Origin: Karalla daura
Lineage: Eukaryota; Chordata; Actinopteri; Chaetodontiformes; Leiognathidae
DNA: 64,000 nt
NCBI GenBank assembly: GCA_029224185.1
Contig: CM055200.1
Location: 9,502,670 to 9,566,669, forward strand
Reading direction: 5' to 3'
Shown here: in pieces, positions 1 to 18,743 of the stretch
Position numbering within the stretch: position 1 is the first letter of the stretch
Layout of the letters: the number at the start of each line of letters is the position of its first letter
The notes under the pieces: generated by a model
What the model saw: only the letters and a program-made list of their open reading frames with translations
Told to the model about the DNA's origin: nothing
Database searches by the model: none
Made by a program: the position numbers and the translations under genes

Positions 1-621
1 ATGGAGACACTGACGCTTTGTGCACTCCCCCAGACGGAACGCATATTTGCCTTAACAGGGAACGGAAGTGGGACTACGTATATCAGGTATTCATGGCAAA
101 ATCTACCTTTTTAAGTCGACCGCGTTACATTTGGTGTACTGTATGACAAAAAAAAAAAAGCTCACCATCAGGGTTTTACTGTATGTCGCCGGGCTTTACC
201 TTGGGATATTTCCCCCGGGCCGGCTCCGAGACGTACCTACAGTCGTGCTGTAGGCGTCTCCGGAGCCTGAGGGTCACGCGCTCGAGGCCGGCCACGGACG
301 AGCAGAACCGCCCGTCGCTCCGGGCCGAAGTATCCCGAGATAAACCGCCACGATGGCGTCGCGCTATGTCCGTGTCGCGCCCGCCCGCCTCCTGCGTCCG
401 GCTGGCGCACCACACGTGGGACACTTGTGTATATTTCTCGTTTTTTTTTGTTTGTTTGTTTGTTTGTTGTTTGTTTGGTCTGACGGGAATTGAGCGAAGC
501 CGCAGGGCTGCTCCGTGACTGCTGCGGTGCTGACCGTAATTGAGCTGACCGTGTGCGTGTGTGCGTGAGTGTTGCTGCCAAAGCTTTAGGGTGAAAAGCT
601 GTAAAATGCAAAGTTTTAACG

Positions 622-656
<35 letters not shown>

Positions 657-1270
657 GGTGTTTTTAATTCATTTAAGCCTTGGTCGGGGACCGCAGACCC
701 TGGAGCGGCTGTGGAGGAGAGCGGAGGGCGGTTACGTGAAGCTAAACGGAAACGGTGATCCTCAACATTCCTGGTAGAGAGCGCAGTGCTCGGGTGTCCC
801 TATCTGGTTTTTATATGCAAAAGCTGGTGGTTCTACTTGGTCATGTACTTGCTGGGTGTCTTTTCTTTTCTCTTTCTGTTTACACCAAGTGCTTTTGCAA
901 CCACCTTTTCATTTGCCGTCTGTGGTTGTCCTCACCTCCCATTAGGACCCCCTCCCGCCCCTTCCCCCGACCCGTGATAGGTCCTCATGCGACTCGAGGT
1001 CTCGATGCATTTCGTTTGCACTGTTCCAAGTCTACTTTCTAGCGTTCTAGGAAACGATCATTCCATCCGACTGCGTGTGGTCATATCTCTCCTTCTCTTA
1101 ACCAACTGACTGCTGTCATTGTTTTCCACGGTGTACCGAGATTGTATATTAAAGTATCCTATTTATTCTTATCCTCTTTGGGTGTGTTACTTGATAACGA
1201 AGTGCACTGTACACTTTTTGTTTAGGAAGATATTCCATTGGAATAAAAAGTAAATGGGTGAACAAGTGTG
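1..1270 (+). other. Non-coding; probable 3' UTR of an upstream plus-strand gene
   Basis: No stretch here reads as a recognisable protein and no conserved exon was found. The right end carries a plus-strand ATTAAA near 1147 and an AATAAA at 1242-1247, followed by a GT-rich stretch (about 1260-1275), which is the usual arrangement of a cleavage site. I therefore infer the terminal 3' UTR of a plus-strand gene whose coding part lies to the left. In human the neighbour in this position is INPP5F, but nothing in the sequence proves that identity. The segment also contains a (GA)n tract running into a G-run (622-658). Confidence 0.4.
1242..1247 (+). terminator. Poly(A) signal AATAAA of the left-hand plus-strand transcript
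   Basis: A canonical AATAAA is followed 15-30 bases later by GT-rich sequence. It faces the poly(A) signals of mcmbp, which arrive on the other strand at 1278-1450. Confidence 0.5.
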
Positions 1271-1277
1271 CATGAGG

Positions 1278-1450
1278 TTTATTGTCAAATGAGCCGTTTA
1301 CAGACACAGAAACGATCCTCCATTCATTTATTTACACATGGAAATGAAGCTCGGCCTACAGAGCGGCGCAAGCTGCTTCCTATTGGTCCTCGAACAGAAT
1401 CAACCAGCCCGTCCACAGTGCTTTGTCAACGTGGAAAAAAATTCTTTATT
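1278..1450 (-). terminator. mcmbp: Candidate poly(A) signals of mcmbp
   Basis: Reverse-strand AATAAA (TTTATT on plus) occurs at 1445-1450, only about 47 bases past the mcmbp stop codon, and again at 1327-1332 and 1278-1283. The sequence alone does not say which is used. Any of them gives a short 3' UTR ending within about 200 bases of the convergent plus-strand transcript end. Confidence 0.45.
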
Positions 1451-1496
1451 ACAAACTTTTCTCGGACATACGGAAGAGGGCGCGGAGGCCGGGCGG

Positions 1497-8360
<6,864 letters not shown>

Positions 8361-9379
8361 CATGGGCCACTGACTAGCACCTGACGAGTATGAGACACAG
8401 TAAAGTCAATGTTGTGACACAACACTATGAAAGTTAACTTTGGCACGCGCAGGAGGCAGCAGTCGCCAGGGCGGGAAACTTACGTCACGCGACGTATAAC
8501 AGTAGTTCGCTTGTTTTCGGTACGGGGACGAACCGGTCTCCTCACCGTGTGGGACGTTTTAGATGAGATTAAATCCAGAACAGAAAATGTGTAAAGTTAC
8601 TCACCGTTAATTCAAGTTTAAGTGTTTAATAATGGAAATAATATTAATAATAACTAACCACCTATAATGAAAATTATATTATATTATAATAAATGTTTCC
8701 AATAAATAATACTAAAATAGTCCTTCTCGCCCTCCTCCCAATAATAATGAGGAAGAACAGCTGTTCCTCTACACCACAGCCCACAGAACCATTGGGCTTA
8801 AAATTTAATGATGTATGTTACAGTGTATATGTTTACCACAATGCAAAATTTGCATTTTATTCAACCTATCCCCTAAAGGTTGTCATGTCCTTTTTTCGAG
8901 CCAAAATAAAGGGCATACGCAGCTACTTTTATCTGTCCTGTTTCTGCTGTGACTTTTGGCTGAAAAATAAACTTCAACTTCAACCTCAACTACAAACTAA
9001 TAGCATAGTGTAAGTCAAGGTCATTGCTCTTTTATCCTGACATCATCATCTCTGTTTATATCAGTGTAAATCAGTGTGAGATAGGTGCCCTTTGAGCCCA
9101 TTTGACAGAATGCGAATTAACACTGTAGGTGCTCTGCTCAACCTGTTGGCGGCAGTAGCGAGGACAACACTTGTTTTTTCCTACAACCAACGAACGAGGG
9201 TGAAACGGAACTGCGTGGTTTTCGCAGATCTACAAACAACATGCTGCTCCATTTACCATAGTACTAAGCCGCAGCTGATGCTTTAGAGATCAGTGAATCT
9301 GTCGCAGCAAAGAGAAACTGGATTGGAGAACTGAGCCTGCCTGCTCCGGTAGTGGCGACGTGTAATTCTAGGTGGAAAA
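8361..9379. promoter_or_regulatory. Divergent promoter region between mcmbp and sec23ip
   Basis: The two genes are head-to-head, with start codons 1.0 kb apart. Near the mcmbp side is an E2F-like GCGGGAAA (8471-8478) followed two bases later by TTACGTCA (8480-8487, TGACGTAA on minus, an ATF/CREB-type site). An E2F site suits a replication gene. A possible 5' UTR splice acceptor for mcmbp precedes the ATG. The middle (about 8590-9060) is AT-rich, with an ATTTGCAT octamer near 8850 and no coding exon. The last 80 bases before 9380 would be sec23ip 5' UTR. Transcription start sites are not determinable from the sequence. Confidence 0.55.
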
Positions 9380-12300
9380 ATGGCAGATAGAAAAAACAAT
9401 AATGTTGCCAACAACGCTGCTAATTTGCTGTTCAGCGGGGCTCCGGAGTTCAACTTCAATCTGCCTTTCATGCCAGTGAGCCAGGCCGGGGGTCCTGCGG
9501 TGCTGTCAGGAGGTGAGAGAGCTAAGAGCCGCGGAGGGCAGCTGAAGCTACCGGCTAGCAGGGCTCCTAACAGTTGATAACAAGTGGGGAAATGGGACAG
9601 AAACAAACAGTGTGTGTGTGTGTGTGTGGGAGCTGGCTGTCAGAGGTCAGCTACAGACAGCGACGTGTTAAGGGACAAACCTTCCCCCGTTCGACACGTT
9701 ATTACAAAGCCCTTCACATCCTGTTTGTTAAGTCTATAACCAAACATCCTTGTGTTTGACTTGGCCCGAAAAACAGTACTGGCGAAATGAGCTTTTTAAA
9801 TGTTTTTTATTATATATATATAGATCCTCTCATATTGTAGTTAACACGGGAATTGAATGAATTAGGTTGTTAAAGAGTCCGGACTCTTGTTCGATAGTCC
9901 GGACCTTGAGGCAGTCTGAACTCTGGATCGGATTAAAGAGGCAAACTCTGATCTCAACCAGGTCACTGTACTACAGTAGTAGTATGGTAGTGGTTGGCTC
10001 ACTGCGGTATTGACAGTCTATTACTTTGCACTGGACAACGAGCACTAATGTCTTTGATTTCTTACACATAAAAGACGGGTCGTTTTGGTGTTTGTTTGGT
10101 GGTGTAATTTAACATCTTAAACTTTCAAACTGTCGATTAACAAATTCAAAGAGCTTTTAGTATCGTCCCAGACTGCCCTTACACAAGAATGAAATAAAAC
10201 TCACTAAGTAATGAGAAAATAGAGCCAATAAAAAGTAATAAATGTGATCAAAACAATGCAGGTAAAACCTAACCTGGGGCAAAGATGATGAATAATGAAT
10301 GACCACTGATGTGTAAATATGGGACTTGAAAACTGCAAAATGACATGATAAGATACATATCTACATAATAGACATATGTAACAATGGAACTATTTGTTGG
10401 TGTTTCAGATGACTCGACTGATGTTGGAGAAGAAGACAGCTTTCTCGGTCAGACCTCTGGAAACGGACCAGCCACCTCCACATTCAACTACTTCTCCAAC
10501 CCAGTGACCAGCAGCGACCCGTTTGCCTCCATCGGCCAGTCCCCATGTCCGCCACCATCCCTCTCCATGGCCCCGACCGCCCCAGGGCCGGTGTCTGCAC
10601 CCAGCAGCGTCGGCATGGCTCCTGCCGCCCCCCCGGGCTCGCACGTGAACCCCGCCCCTCCAGCCTTTGGCAGCAGTGTTTTCCAGAGCCCCATGGGCCG
10701 CCACACTCCACCCCCCACCACGATGACCCCTCCGCCTCCCCAGATGCAGCCACAGAGTCACAATCCGTACCGACACACACCCACCAGCAGCAGGGCTAGT
10801 CCTTACATCCCGGCTCCAGAGGTCCTGCCGCCGACACACGCCACCCGTCAGCAGAACCCGTACTCGCTCAGCTCTCAGCCACAGACATTCCCGCCGTCGG
10901 GGCCCACGTTCACCAAGGTATGCGTGAGCTTTGCAACGGGCGGTTGGTGCTTCAGAAGCAGCGTTTCTGACTAACCTCCGTCTGTCTGCAGCCCCCTCCC
11001 ACACAGATTCAAGCTCCGCCGCCGCCCCCAGCCAGCACGGCTGGAGCGATAGTGCCTGCTGGTCCCATGATGCCATACAATTATAACGTCTACGAGGCCG
11101 TGCAGCCGCATTGGTTCTACTGCAAGCAAGTGGAATCAAAGAGCGTCTGGCTTCCTTTCAGCATCATTGACTCTTTGCAGCTGGAGGAGACGTACAACTC
11201 TGGTGCGTACCTGCATTGCCTTTTGAATGTGAACCTGTGATCTGCTCTAACATCTCCGTGGCCTTTTTATTGCTCCTCCAGTTCAGCCAGACCCAGAAAA
11301 TGTGATCGTGTGTACGGACGGGGGGCGTTACGACGTGCAGCTCTACGACCGCCTGCGGACTGCAGTCTACTGGGAGGAGGAGCCCACCGAGGTCCGCCGC
11401 TGCTCCTGGTTCTACAAGGGAGACACCGACAGCCGCTTTATTCCGTACTCTGAGGAGTTCAGCGACAAGCTGGAGGTTTGTCTTCATGCCACCTTTGACC
11501 AGGAGCAGATGCCTCACTTCGACCCCAGCGTAAGTCACATCTGATACATGTGTGTGTGGCTCTTCAGGCAGAATATAAGAAAGCCGTCTCGACCAACCAG
11601 TGGCACCGCAGGCTGGAGTTCCCATCAGGCGAGACCATTGTTATGCACAATCCAAAGGTAAACCCTTATCACTCTGGTGTTGATTGATGGTGGATTGGTT
11701 CCTTTTTTGGGGGGTGGACTCACGCTTGGTGTGTGCCACTGCAGGTGATCGTGCAGTTCCAGCCCTCCTCCATGCCGGATGAGTGGGGAACGACTCAGGA
11801 CGGGCAGACCAGGCCCCGGGTGGTGAAGAGGGGGATCGATGATGACCATGACGAAGTCCCTGACGGTAGCCGAGCTCATTTGATACCAAAGAGTAGAACG
11901 ACATAAATCTCACATAAGTAGATGTGTCCATCCAGATTTGTAGGAGATGAGTCTGTAATTTCAGACACACTGGAGGAAGCGCTGGCAAAATAAAATGAAT
12001 GAAATCTCCGGTAATAAAGGCACAAATGAAATATCTGGTAATGAATGGAAGCCAGATGAGTAGGTTTCAGATTTTAAAGACATGTTGAGGCGTCCTGTTG
12101 GTGATGAACTGTCAGACCGGCCATAAAGTGACGCTCCGTTCCCCTCGTCCAGGTGAGCTCCCCAAGGCCGACCATCTGGTGTTCATGGTTCATGGGATCG
12201 GGCCCGTGTGTGACCTGCGGTTCAGGAGCATGGTGGAGTGCGGTGAGTAGCGCGACAGCTTCGGCTTCAGCCGCACAGTACGCGTGGCGTCGGTTACCAA

Positions 12301-15249
12301 ACGGAGCGCCTCTGCCTGCAGTGGACGACTTCCGCAGCGTGTCGCTGAAGCTGCTGCACAGTCACTACAAGAAGTCCATGGACGAGCACGCCATCAGCAG
12401 GGTGGAGTTCCTGCCCGTCCAGTGGCACACAGCCCTGCACGGAGACGCCACAGGCGTGGACAGGTGAGCGGAGGGGGGGGGGGGGGGGGGGGGGGGGGTG
12501 TGTGTGGTCGCGTTCACCCACACAAGCGGGATTAGTGTGAGGGACTGCGTGTATAAAATGCGTCAAAGCAGCTGATTCATGGAATTCGTCTTTGTCCTCG
12601 TAGGAGGATAAAGAAGATCACGCTCCCCAGCACGGGCCGCTTGCGTCACTTCACCAACGAGACTCTGCTAGACGTGCTCTTCTACAACAGCCCCACGTAC
12701 TGCCAGACCATCATGGACACGGTTGCTCAAGAGATTAACAGACTGTACGCCCTGTTCATGAAGAGGAACCCGGACTACAGCGGGGGCATGTCGGTGTGCG
12801 GACACAGCTTGGGTGAGACGGAGGTTTTATCAGCTCTGCAGCCACTGGCTTTGTTTCGCTTTCTCTTTCGTTTTGTTTTGTTTTGTTTTGTTTTTTCCCC
12901 CACTTTGACCGCTGCGCTCCCAACTGTGCGCCTGCAGGTTCCCTGATCCTCTTTGACCTCTTGTCAAATCAGAAGAACGGCTCCCTCGCCCCGGCCGCGC
13001 CAGTCGCACCCGCCGCTAACGGAGACAGGAAGCAGGTGATTCACACGGTGCGACACGTCGGCTGGCATGTTGTCTGGCCTCACGAATGTTTTCTCTCAAA
13101 CCAACTGTGAGTTCTGCCTCTGCCTTCAGGAGACCGCCGCCGCCCCCCCACCGAGCAACGCTGCAGCTGCTCCGGTGGTGGACGAGGAGCCTAAAGAAGA
13201 TGGGGAGGAGTTCGAGGATCTCTCTGCCATGTTGGAACACCTGGGCCTGTCTGACTACAAGAGCACCTTTGACCAGGAGAGGATCGACGTCGAATCTTTC
13301 GTAAGGAGGAGGAAGAGTGGTCGCTTATCAAGCCGTTTTTTTCCTCCTTGGTTGTTCCACGACTCACTCGGCCTCACCCGTTCTTTCAGCTCATGTGCAC
13401 AATCGAAGACCTCAAAGAGATGGGGATCCCACTGGGGCCCAGGAAAAAGATCGCCAAGTTTGTCAAGGAGCGCGTGACCAAGCAGGTACGCACTGTACGT
13501 CTCTGGAGGCGTGTGCAAGTCATGAAAACTGCCGTCTGTGACTCTAACCCTCTGTGTGTGTGTGTGTGTGTGTGTTCAGGCTGCGCGTCAGGCCGAGCAG
13601 AAGAAGAAAGCGGAGCTCAAGGAGGCCCAGGTGGCGGCGCCTCCTCCCGCAGCCGAGGCTCCCACCGACTCCTCAGTGCAGAAGCTTCCGCCGGGCAACG
13701 CCGTCTCCTCCATCCACGTCAACTACAACTACTTTGAAGTCGGCACTGGACAGGTGTGTGAGCCACACTGGGTGGGTGGGTAGGGAGGGGGGGGTGATGT
13801 TCAGTGGGACCTGAGCAACACCTGTGGGGATGTGTGTGCGTCCCGCAGGTGTCGGTGGTCTACCACTCTCTGGACTTTGAGCCGGTGAATTTCTTCGCCC
13901 TGGGCTCCCCCATCGGCATGTTCCTGACCGTCAGAGGCCTGGAGAAGATCGAGGAGACGTACCAGCTGCCGACATGCAAAGGATTCTTCAATATTTACCA
14001 TCCGGTAATAGCAGCCCCTCCCAGCCGCATCCCTGAGGGAGCCTCTGAGTATCCTCTTAACCCTCTGTGTCCACACATCGGGGATAAAAGCCCAAAAAGC
14101 TTCATCTCTGGACCGCTTTCTTTCAGCTGGACCCGGTGGCCTACAGGATTGAGCCCATGATACTGCCAGACGTGGACCTGAAGCCCGTTCTGATCCCACA
14201 TCACAAAGGGAGAAAGAGGCTCCACCTCGGTACGACACGCTCCCTATCATTTCCTCACACCACTTCAGGTCATGAGGCCCGTGTTGCCATTATTGGCTTT
14301 GATTTGCTAGAGAACAAAGATGCAAGACGTGCATGTGAAACTCTTGACATGTGTCTTTGTTTGAGGCCCTTTGCTGTGTGTTTTGCCCTCAGTCCTGGCC
14401 TCTGCCTCTTCAGGGTGGGGTGCCCTCATTTGTGTGGTGGCAAAACACAAAGGCTCTATTCTTTCATTGAAGTGGCCGTGGTGCAGTTAAATGGCAATTT
14501 CTCTATTTTTAGAGCAAATCTAAGCCGAAAGTCAAATGTTTCTCATCTTTTTTTCCACATTCAGATGAGAACAAAGTGACTGTAACTGGTTTAAATGATT
14601 GCCTCTGGAAGCTCACGCTGGGAGCTTTTTTTCCTCCGCTGATTGATCTGGTTGTGTTCCAGAGCTGAAGGAGAGTCTGACCAGGATGGGCTCTGACCTG
14701 AAACAGGGCTTCATCAGCTCCCTGAGGAGCGCCTGGCAGACGCTCAACGACTTTGCCCGCGCTCACACCGCCTCGGCCCAGCTCCAGGCCGAGCTGGCCA
14801 TCGTGGCCAATCAGATCGAGGAGCAGGAGAAGCAGGCGCGGGAGGGTGAGTTTGCACGTCCCCGCGGGTCACGCCCCTGGCCGGACGGTGCGAGATGTGT
14901 GACGGCGCTGTGATCCGCCGCAGAGCACAAGATCCCCGAGAGCCCCGAGCCGCAGAAAGAAGAGGAGCCTCAGGTGAAGGTGGGGATGCTGAACGGAGGC
15001 AGCCGCATCGACTACGTCCTGCAGGAGAAGCCCATCGAGAGCTTCAACGAGTACCTGTTCGCACTCCAGAGTCACCTCTGCTACTGGTGCGTCAGAGCCG
15101 CAGCTCAACAGCTCGCTGCTGCCGCAGAGCAATGAAAGCAGTGTTTAACTCTGTGGTCGTTTTGCAGGGAATCCGAAGACACGGCTCTGCTGCTCCTCAA
15201 AGAGATCTACAAGTCCATGGGGATCCACCCAGAGCACCTGGCACATTGA
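9380..15249 (+). CDS. sec23ip: SEC23-interacting protein (SEC23IP, p125A), 18 coding exons, about 974 aa
   Basis: Exons: 9380-9512, 10409-10917, 10992-11202, 11282-11475, 11568-11657, 11745-11865, 12153-12242, 12322-12463, 12604-12812, 12938-13035, 13130-13300, 13390-13485, 13580-13753, 13849-14004, 14127-14229, 14663-14845, 14924-15086, 15168-15249. The total is 975 codons with the stop; human is 1000 aa. The N-terminal third is proline-rich, the SEC23-binding part in the family. A WWE-type block follows from VQPHWFYCK (about residue 245). The lipase-like GHSLG lies near residues 563-567 and is split across exons 9 and 10. The SAM domain is about 627-687 (GIPLGPRKK). The C-terminal DDHD domain covers exons 14-18 (LGSPIGMFL, PIESFNEYLFALQSHLCYW). 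The family protein sits at ER exit sites, joining COPII coat and PI4P-rich membrane. Confidence 0.95.
11476..11529 (+). other. sec23ip: In-frame 18-codon extension of sec23ip exon 4 (alternative donor)
   Basis: The exon 4 boundary that matches other species (KLE then AEYKKA) uses a weak donor, GTTTGT at 11476. The frame stays open for 18 more codons to a consensus donor, GTAAGT, at 11530. Using that donor keeps the frame but leaves an intron of only 38 bases before the acceptor at 11567. I treat 11475 as the main exon end. Confidence 0.35.
12473..12498. repeat. Poly(G) run of 26 in a sec23ip intron
   Basis: An uninterrupted G-run starts 10 bases after the donor of exon 12322-12463 on the coding strand. 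Its length may be an assembly approximation. Confidence 0.95.
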
Positions 15250-15607
15250 TGCAATGAAGTAGAGAACGTGTGCTGAAATGTACCCGAGACGTTCCTTATG
15301 GTTTTATCTCATGTAGGTTCTACTGGATTTTGTTCTTTTCTTTTCGATTTACGCTTTCTTTTTCCTCTCCTCTTATTTTGTATTCATGTAGTTCACTGTA
15401 TGCAGATGAATACAGATGTATTATTCCATTTGTCTTAAATTAAGAAACATACATAAATGAGCTCGTAGATTCAGCGACACCTGACACGTTTGATATCCAG
15501 TTTTTATAGCATAAATTATAGAACCGGTCGGGGTCGCCGGAAACGTGCATTTTCCAGACGGTATTGGCAGAAATGACACCAGCCGCTCGCCACAGCCTTC
15601 TGTAAGT
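15250..15607. other. Convergent 3' regions of sec23ip and csgalnact2
   Basis: This short gap holds the sec23ip 3' UTR from the left and the csgalnact2 transcript end from the right. I see no canonical AATAAA on plus directly after the sec23ip stop, so its 3' end may overlap the antisense 3' UTR. No coding potential was found. Confidence 0.6.
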
Positions 15608-16488
15608 TTTATTTCATGGCCAAAAATGTCAGAATAAATCACATCCAAGTCACTGGCGCTGCGCTCTCCGTCTGTCCGAACTGCACCGCCGGCAGGAGGG
15701 TGTGCGGCGCTCCCGCGGCCCAGCACGCCGTCCCGACTATCTACAAAAAGCCGCGACGCTCGCATAAAAAAAAAACAACAAAACGACAAAACGACGTGGT
15801 TTAAAAACGATGACGGCGCGCAGGCACGCACGGCGAGCGTTGGGCTCACACGCGCTCTGGAGAGCTATTTACACGCGCGGCTGTGACATTCAGGCCAGGG
15901 CTCGGCGCGGGCCGGGTCCCTTTTTAGAAGCGCAGACAGGAGGAGAAAGAAAGGAGGAGGAGAGAGGAAGTGCAACTCCTCGCCCCGTCCCGGTCCTCCT
16001 CCTCCTCCTCCAGCGCCGGACTGGTTTCCCTTCTGTTGTCCGTTCGCTTGCTTCAAAGCCCCTCGTTCTGATTTTGGAATGCAGAAATGTGAAGCAGCCG
16101 AGCTCGGGCCGCGCTGGAAGGCAGAGGAGCAGCAGAGACGGTGAGAATGGTTTAAAGCATGGAGTATAGCTTACTGCCCCCCCCACCCCCACCCACCCAC
16201 CCACCCAGACCATAGCATGCATACTGAATGGAGCTCAATATGGAGGATAGAACTCAAAGAGATATATTACTTGTTTTTTTTGTTGGTTTTTTTGTTTTTT
16301 TACACGTGTAACCTGTCCTTCCTGGATATCCCGCGCCTGCCTCTGCTGTGGCCCGCCGGGAGGTTTCACATTGATCGCTCGTCTCGTCTCGTACATTCAT
16401 TGGTCTAGAGCGGCGCGCTGAGGTGCAGGGGGGGGGGGGGGTGCGTGTGAACGCGCCTCCGCTTCCTCAGAGCGGGGACGGCGCTGGC
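15608..16488 (-). other. csgalnact2: csgalnact2 3' UTR with poly(A) signal
   Basis: Read on minus from the stop at 16489 there is no conserved coding sequence. A reverse-strand AATAAA (TTTATT) is at 15608-15613 and is the likely terminal signal, giving a 3' UTR of about 0.9 kb. The UTR contains a G-run (16428-16441) and a CCCACC-rich stretch (16177-16207). Confidence 0.6.
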
Positions 16489-18743
16489 TCAGTCCTCCGC
16501 CTTGCTCTGGGTCTTGAAGGCCTGCTTGCGCAGGTGGGCCTCGATCTCCTCGCGGAAGACCAGCATGCCCAGGTGGGAGTGGGACGCCTCGTTCATGGCT
16601 TTGGACTGGATGCACATGCGGTACTGCTCGGGCGTCAGCTCGTCGGCGCACTGCTTCTCGTGCCACAGGTGGAAGAGGCTGGAGACGGGCGTGCGGGTCA
16701 CGATCAGCTCGCTCCGGAGGTACTTCCTGTACAGGTGGACGTCCTCCACGCCCCAGCCTTTGACCTCCAGGTCGAAGCCGCCTGGACGGACGGGACCAAC
16801 AGACGGGGTTGTCAGCCGGAGCCCTTTCAGACTCCCATAAAAATCACACGGCGTGAGCTCTGCTTACCAATATTCAGGAAATCCGAGCGATACTGACACG
16901 TCATTCCAAATCCAAAATCTCTCCAGAATCCAGCATCCTTTTTGTGAATCTAGGTCAAAAAACACATTTTTTTTTACCATCATCATCATCATCACCACAG
17001 ATTCATGGTTTTGAGTCATGTGTGTCACGTCTTCTTACAATGTCAATGTCAACTTACCAGCTGGAGTTCAATTGGTGGAGCCAGCTCCAAGTTCCCGTAG
17101 ACAATGGCAGGATTGTACAGACTGAACACCACTGGATAGAAGACTTTCTTATCTATGAAACGAAAGTGCCATTTAGTCCATTTGACTCAATAACCCAATG
17201 AAATTCTCAAATATCTCTCTGAGTGCTTTGAGGAAAACTCTAAAGGCGTAATCATTAGAAGTACTTGGAGCGGCGTGGAGGCGGCAGGTGTTGAGGAACT
17301 CCAGGGTGAAGTGGATGTCGACGTCACAGAAAAACATCAAGACGTCCCCCCTCTTCCAGGCGTGGGCGCCGATATCCAGGCCGCGGCCCCGTGAGAACTC
17401 CTCGTCCACCGGGACCAGCGTGTAGTTGGAGAAGCTCTCCTCCCTGGAAAAACAACAAACGCCGGGGACCCGGGCTCACATTACTCACAGAGCTAGCGCG
17501 AGCGTCTGAAAAGCTCCGTCTGAGTGGAAGGACAGACCTCGACATTTTTTCCAGGGATGACTTCACCTCCTCTAGACCTTCCTGCCCAAAATAAACCACC
17601 GTGAGGTGGACCCGTCTGTCCTGCTGCACGCACACGTCCCTGGAAACACATCGCTCCTCGTTAATGACAGAAGCGCAGAGGCGGCGTTGCCATGCCCGTG
17701 TGCCACCAGATGCACATCATGAAAACAAAGCGCGTGAGCATGCCGGGTCACGTCCCGCGCCCGGCTTTCGGCTTGGTTCTCACCTGAAGTTGTGTAAGAA
17801 CTGTGAGAATGTCTCTACCCTGCCCGCCAGCGGCACGATGACGTTGATAACCATCCCGGATGTCTCCACAGATGTGCTCCTGACTTTCATTAAGGGGCCG
17901 AACGGCCTGAAGAGCGTGACGTGGCGGAAGCTGCTGGAATCCTCCTTGGCGAAAAAGAGCTCGTAGAGCGTGCCCTTGTCCCGCTCCGTCCTGTACAGCC
18001 CTGCAGAGGGAGAGAGGACGAGGGGGACCACTCCACACCGAGCCAACACGTCATCCACCATGAGTCAGCAGCCACTCGGCCTGGGTCTCACCTTCAGAGA
18101 AGTGGGCCTCCGTGTAGGTCTGCCGCTGCATCGGCATGTCCTCCTCCACGCCGTCCTCCTCGTCGGGGTTGTTGATGATGTCCAGCGCCGCCTCGATCAC
18201 CTCCACCAGCTCGTCCCTGCGGTCTTTGCGGACGGGCTTCTCCTCTGGGTGCCGCGTCAGCCCCATCTCCAGCTGGTAGACCTTGGACGAGGTGAAGCTC
18301 TCGAAGGGCACCAGGGCGTACTCGCTGGGGAGGCGCGCCCCCGTGTTCACCTCGGCCTTGTCGATCTGGGAGTGCAGGAACTCCAGCAGATCTCCCGGCT
18401 CCTGGTCTTTCGCCTCGGCCAGGCCCTGCACCCCGGGCAGCTCCTTCTTGTCCTGCAGGAGCTTCAGCTTCTCACTCATCTCCTGCAGCTCCTGCTTGAG
18501 CTGGGCGATCTGCCGCTTGAGGCTGGTGGCGCGGCTCAGGTGGCGCTCCTCCTGCTCCTGCAGCAGGGCCTGGTAGTACTCCTTGCCATAGTTCTCCCCT
18601 GCCAGGCCGGGCAGGAGCAGGCTGACGTCCGCTGGGGGGGTGCACTCCAGCAGGTATGCGAACAGCAGAAGCACCAGCAGCAGGAAGAGGCTCAGGAAGA
18701 GCCAGCGGACCCGGCCCTGGAGCGGCAACCCGCGCCTGGGCAT
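16489..18743 (-). CDS. csgalnact2: Chondroitin sulfate N-acetylgalactosaminyltransferase 2, 7 coding exons, 539 aa
   Basis: Exons in order: 18092-18743, 17784-18000, 17538-17639, 17265-17443, 17058-17152, 16868-16949, 16489-16781. The protein is a type II Golgi enzyme: a short cytosolic MPRRGLPLQGR, a membrane anchor at about residues 14-32, a coiled-coil stem with KRQIAQLKQELQEMSEKLK, then the catalytic domain. The DxD metal site reads FFCDVDIHF, and the C-terminal part has FHLWHEKQCADELTPEQYRM. The family adds GalNAc to the linkage tetrasaccharide and to growing chondroitin chains. Human is 542 aa. One oddity is that the WGGEDVHLY motif reads WGVEDVHLY (near 16750). The ATG at 18743 matches the conserved MPRRGL start. 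Confidence 0.95.

Noticed and set aside
8693..9013. 106-aa plus-strand open frame between mcmbp and sec23ip
   Set aside because: It is in AT-rich promoter-flanking DNA with no recognisable motif, and a compact divergent promoter explains the gap better.
10405..11139. 244-aa minus-strand open frame over sec23ip exons 2-3
   Set aside because: It is the antisense of proline-rich, GC-rich sec23ip coding sequence, has no family resemblance, and the plus-strand exons explain the conservation.
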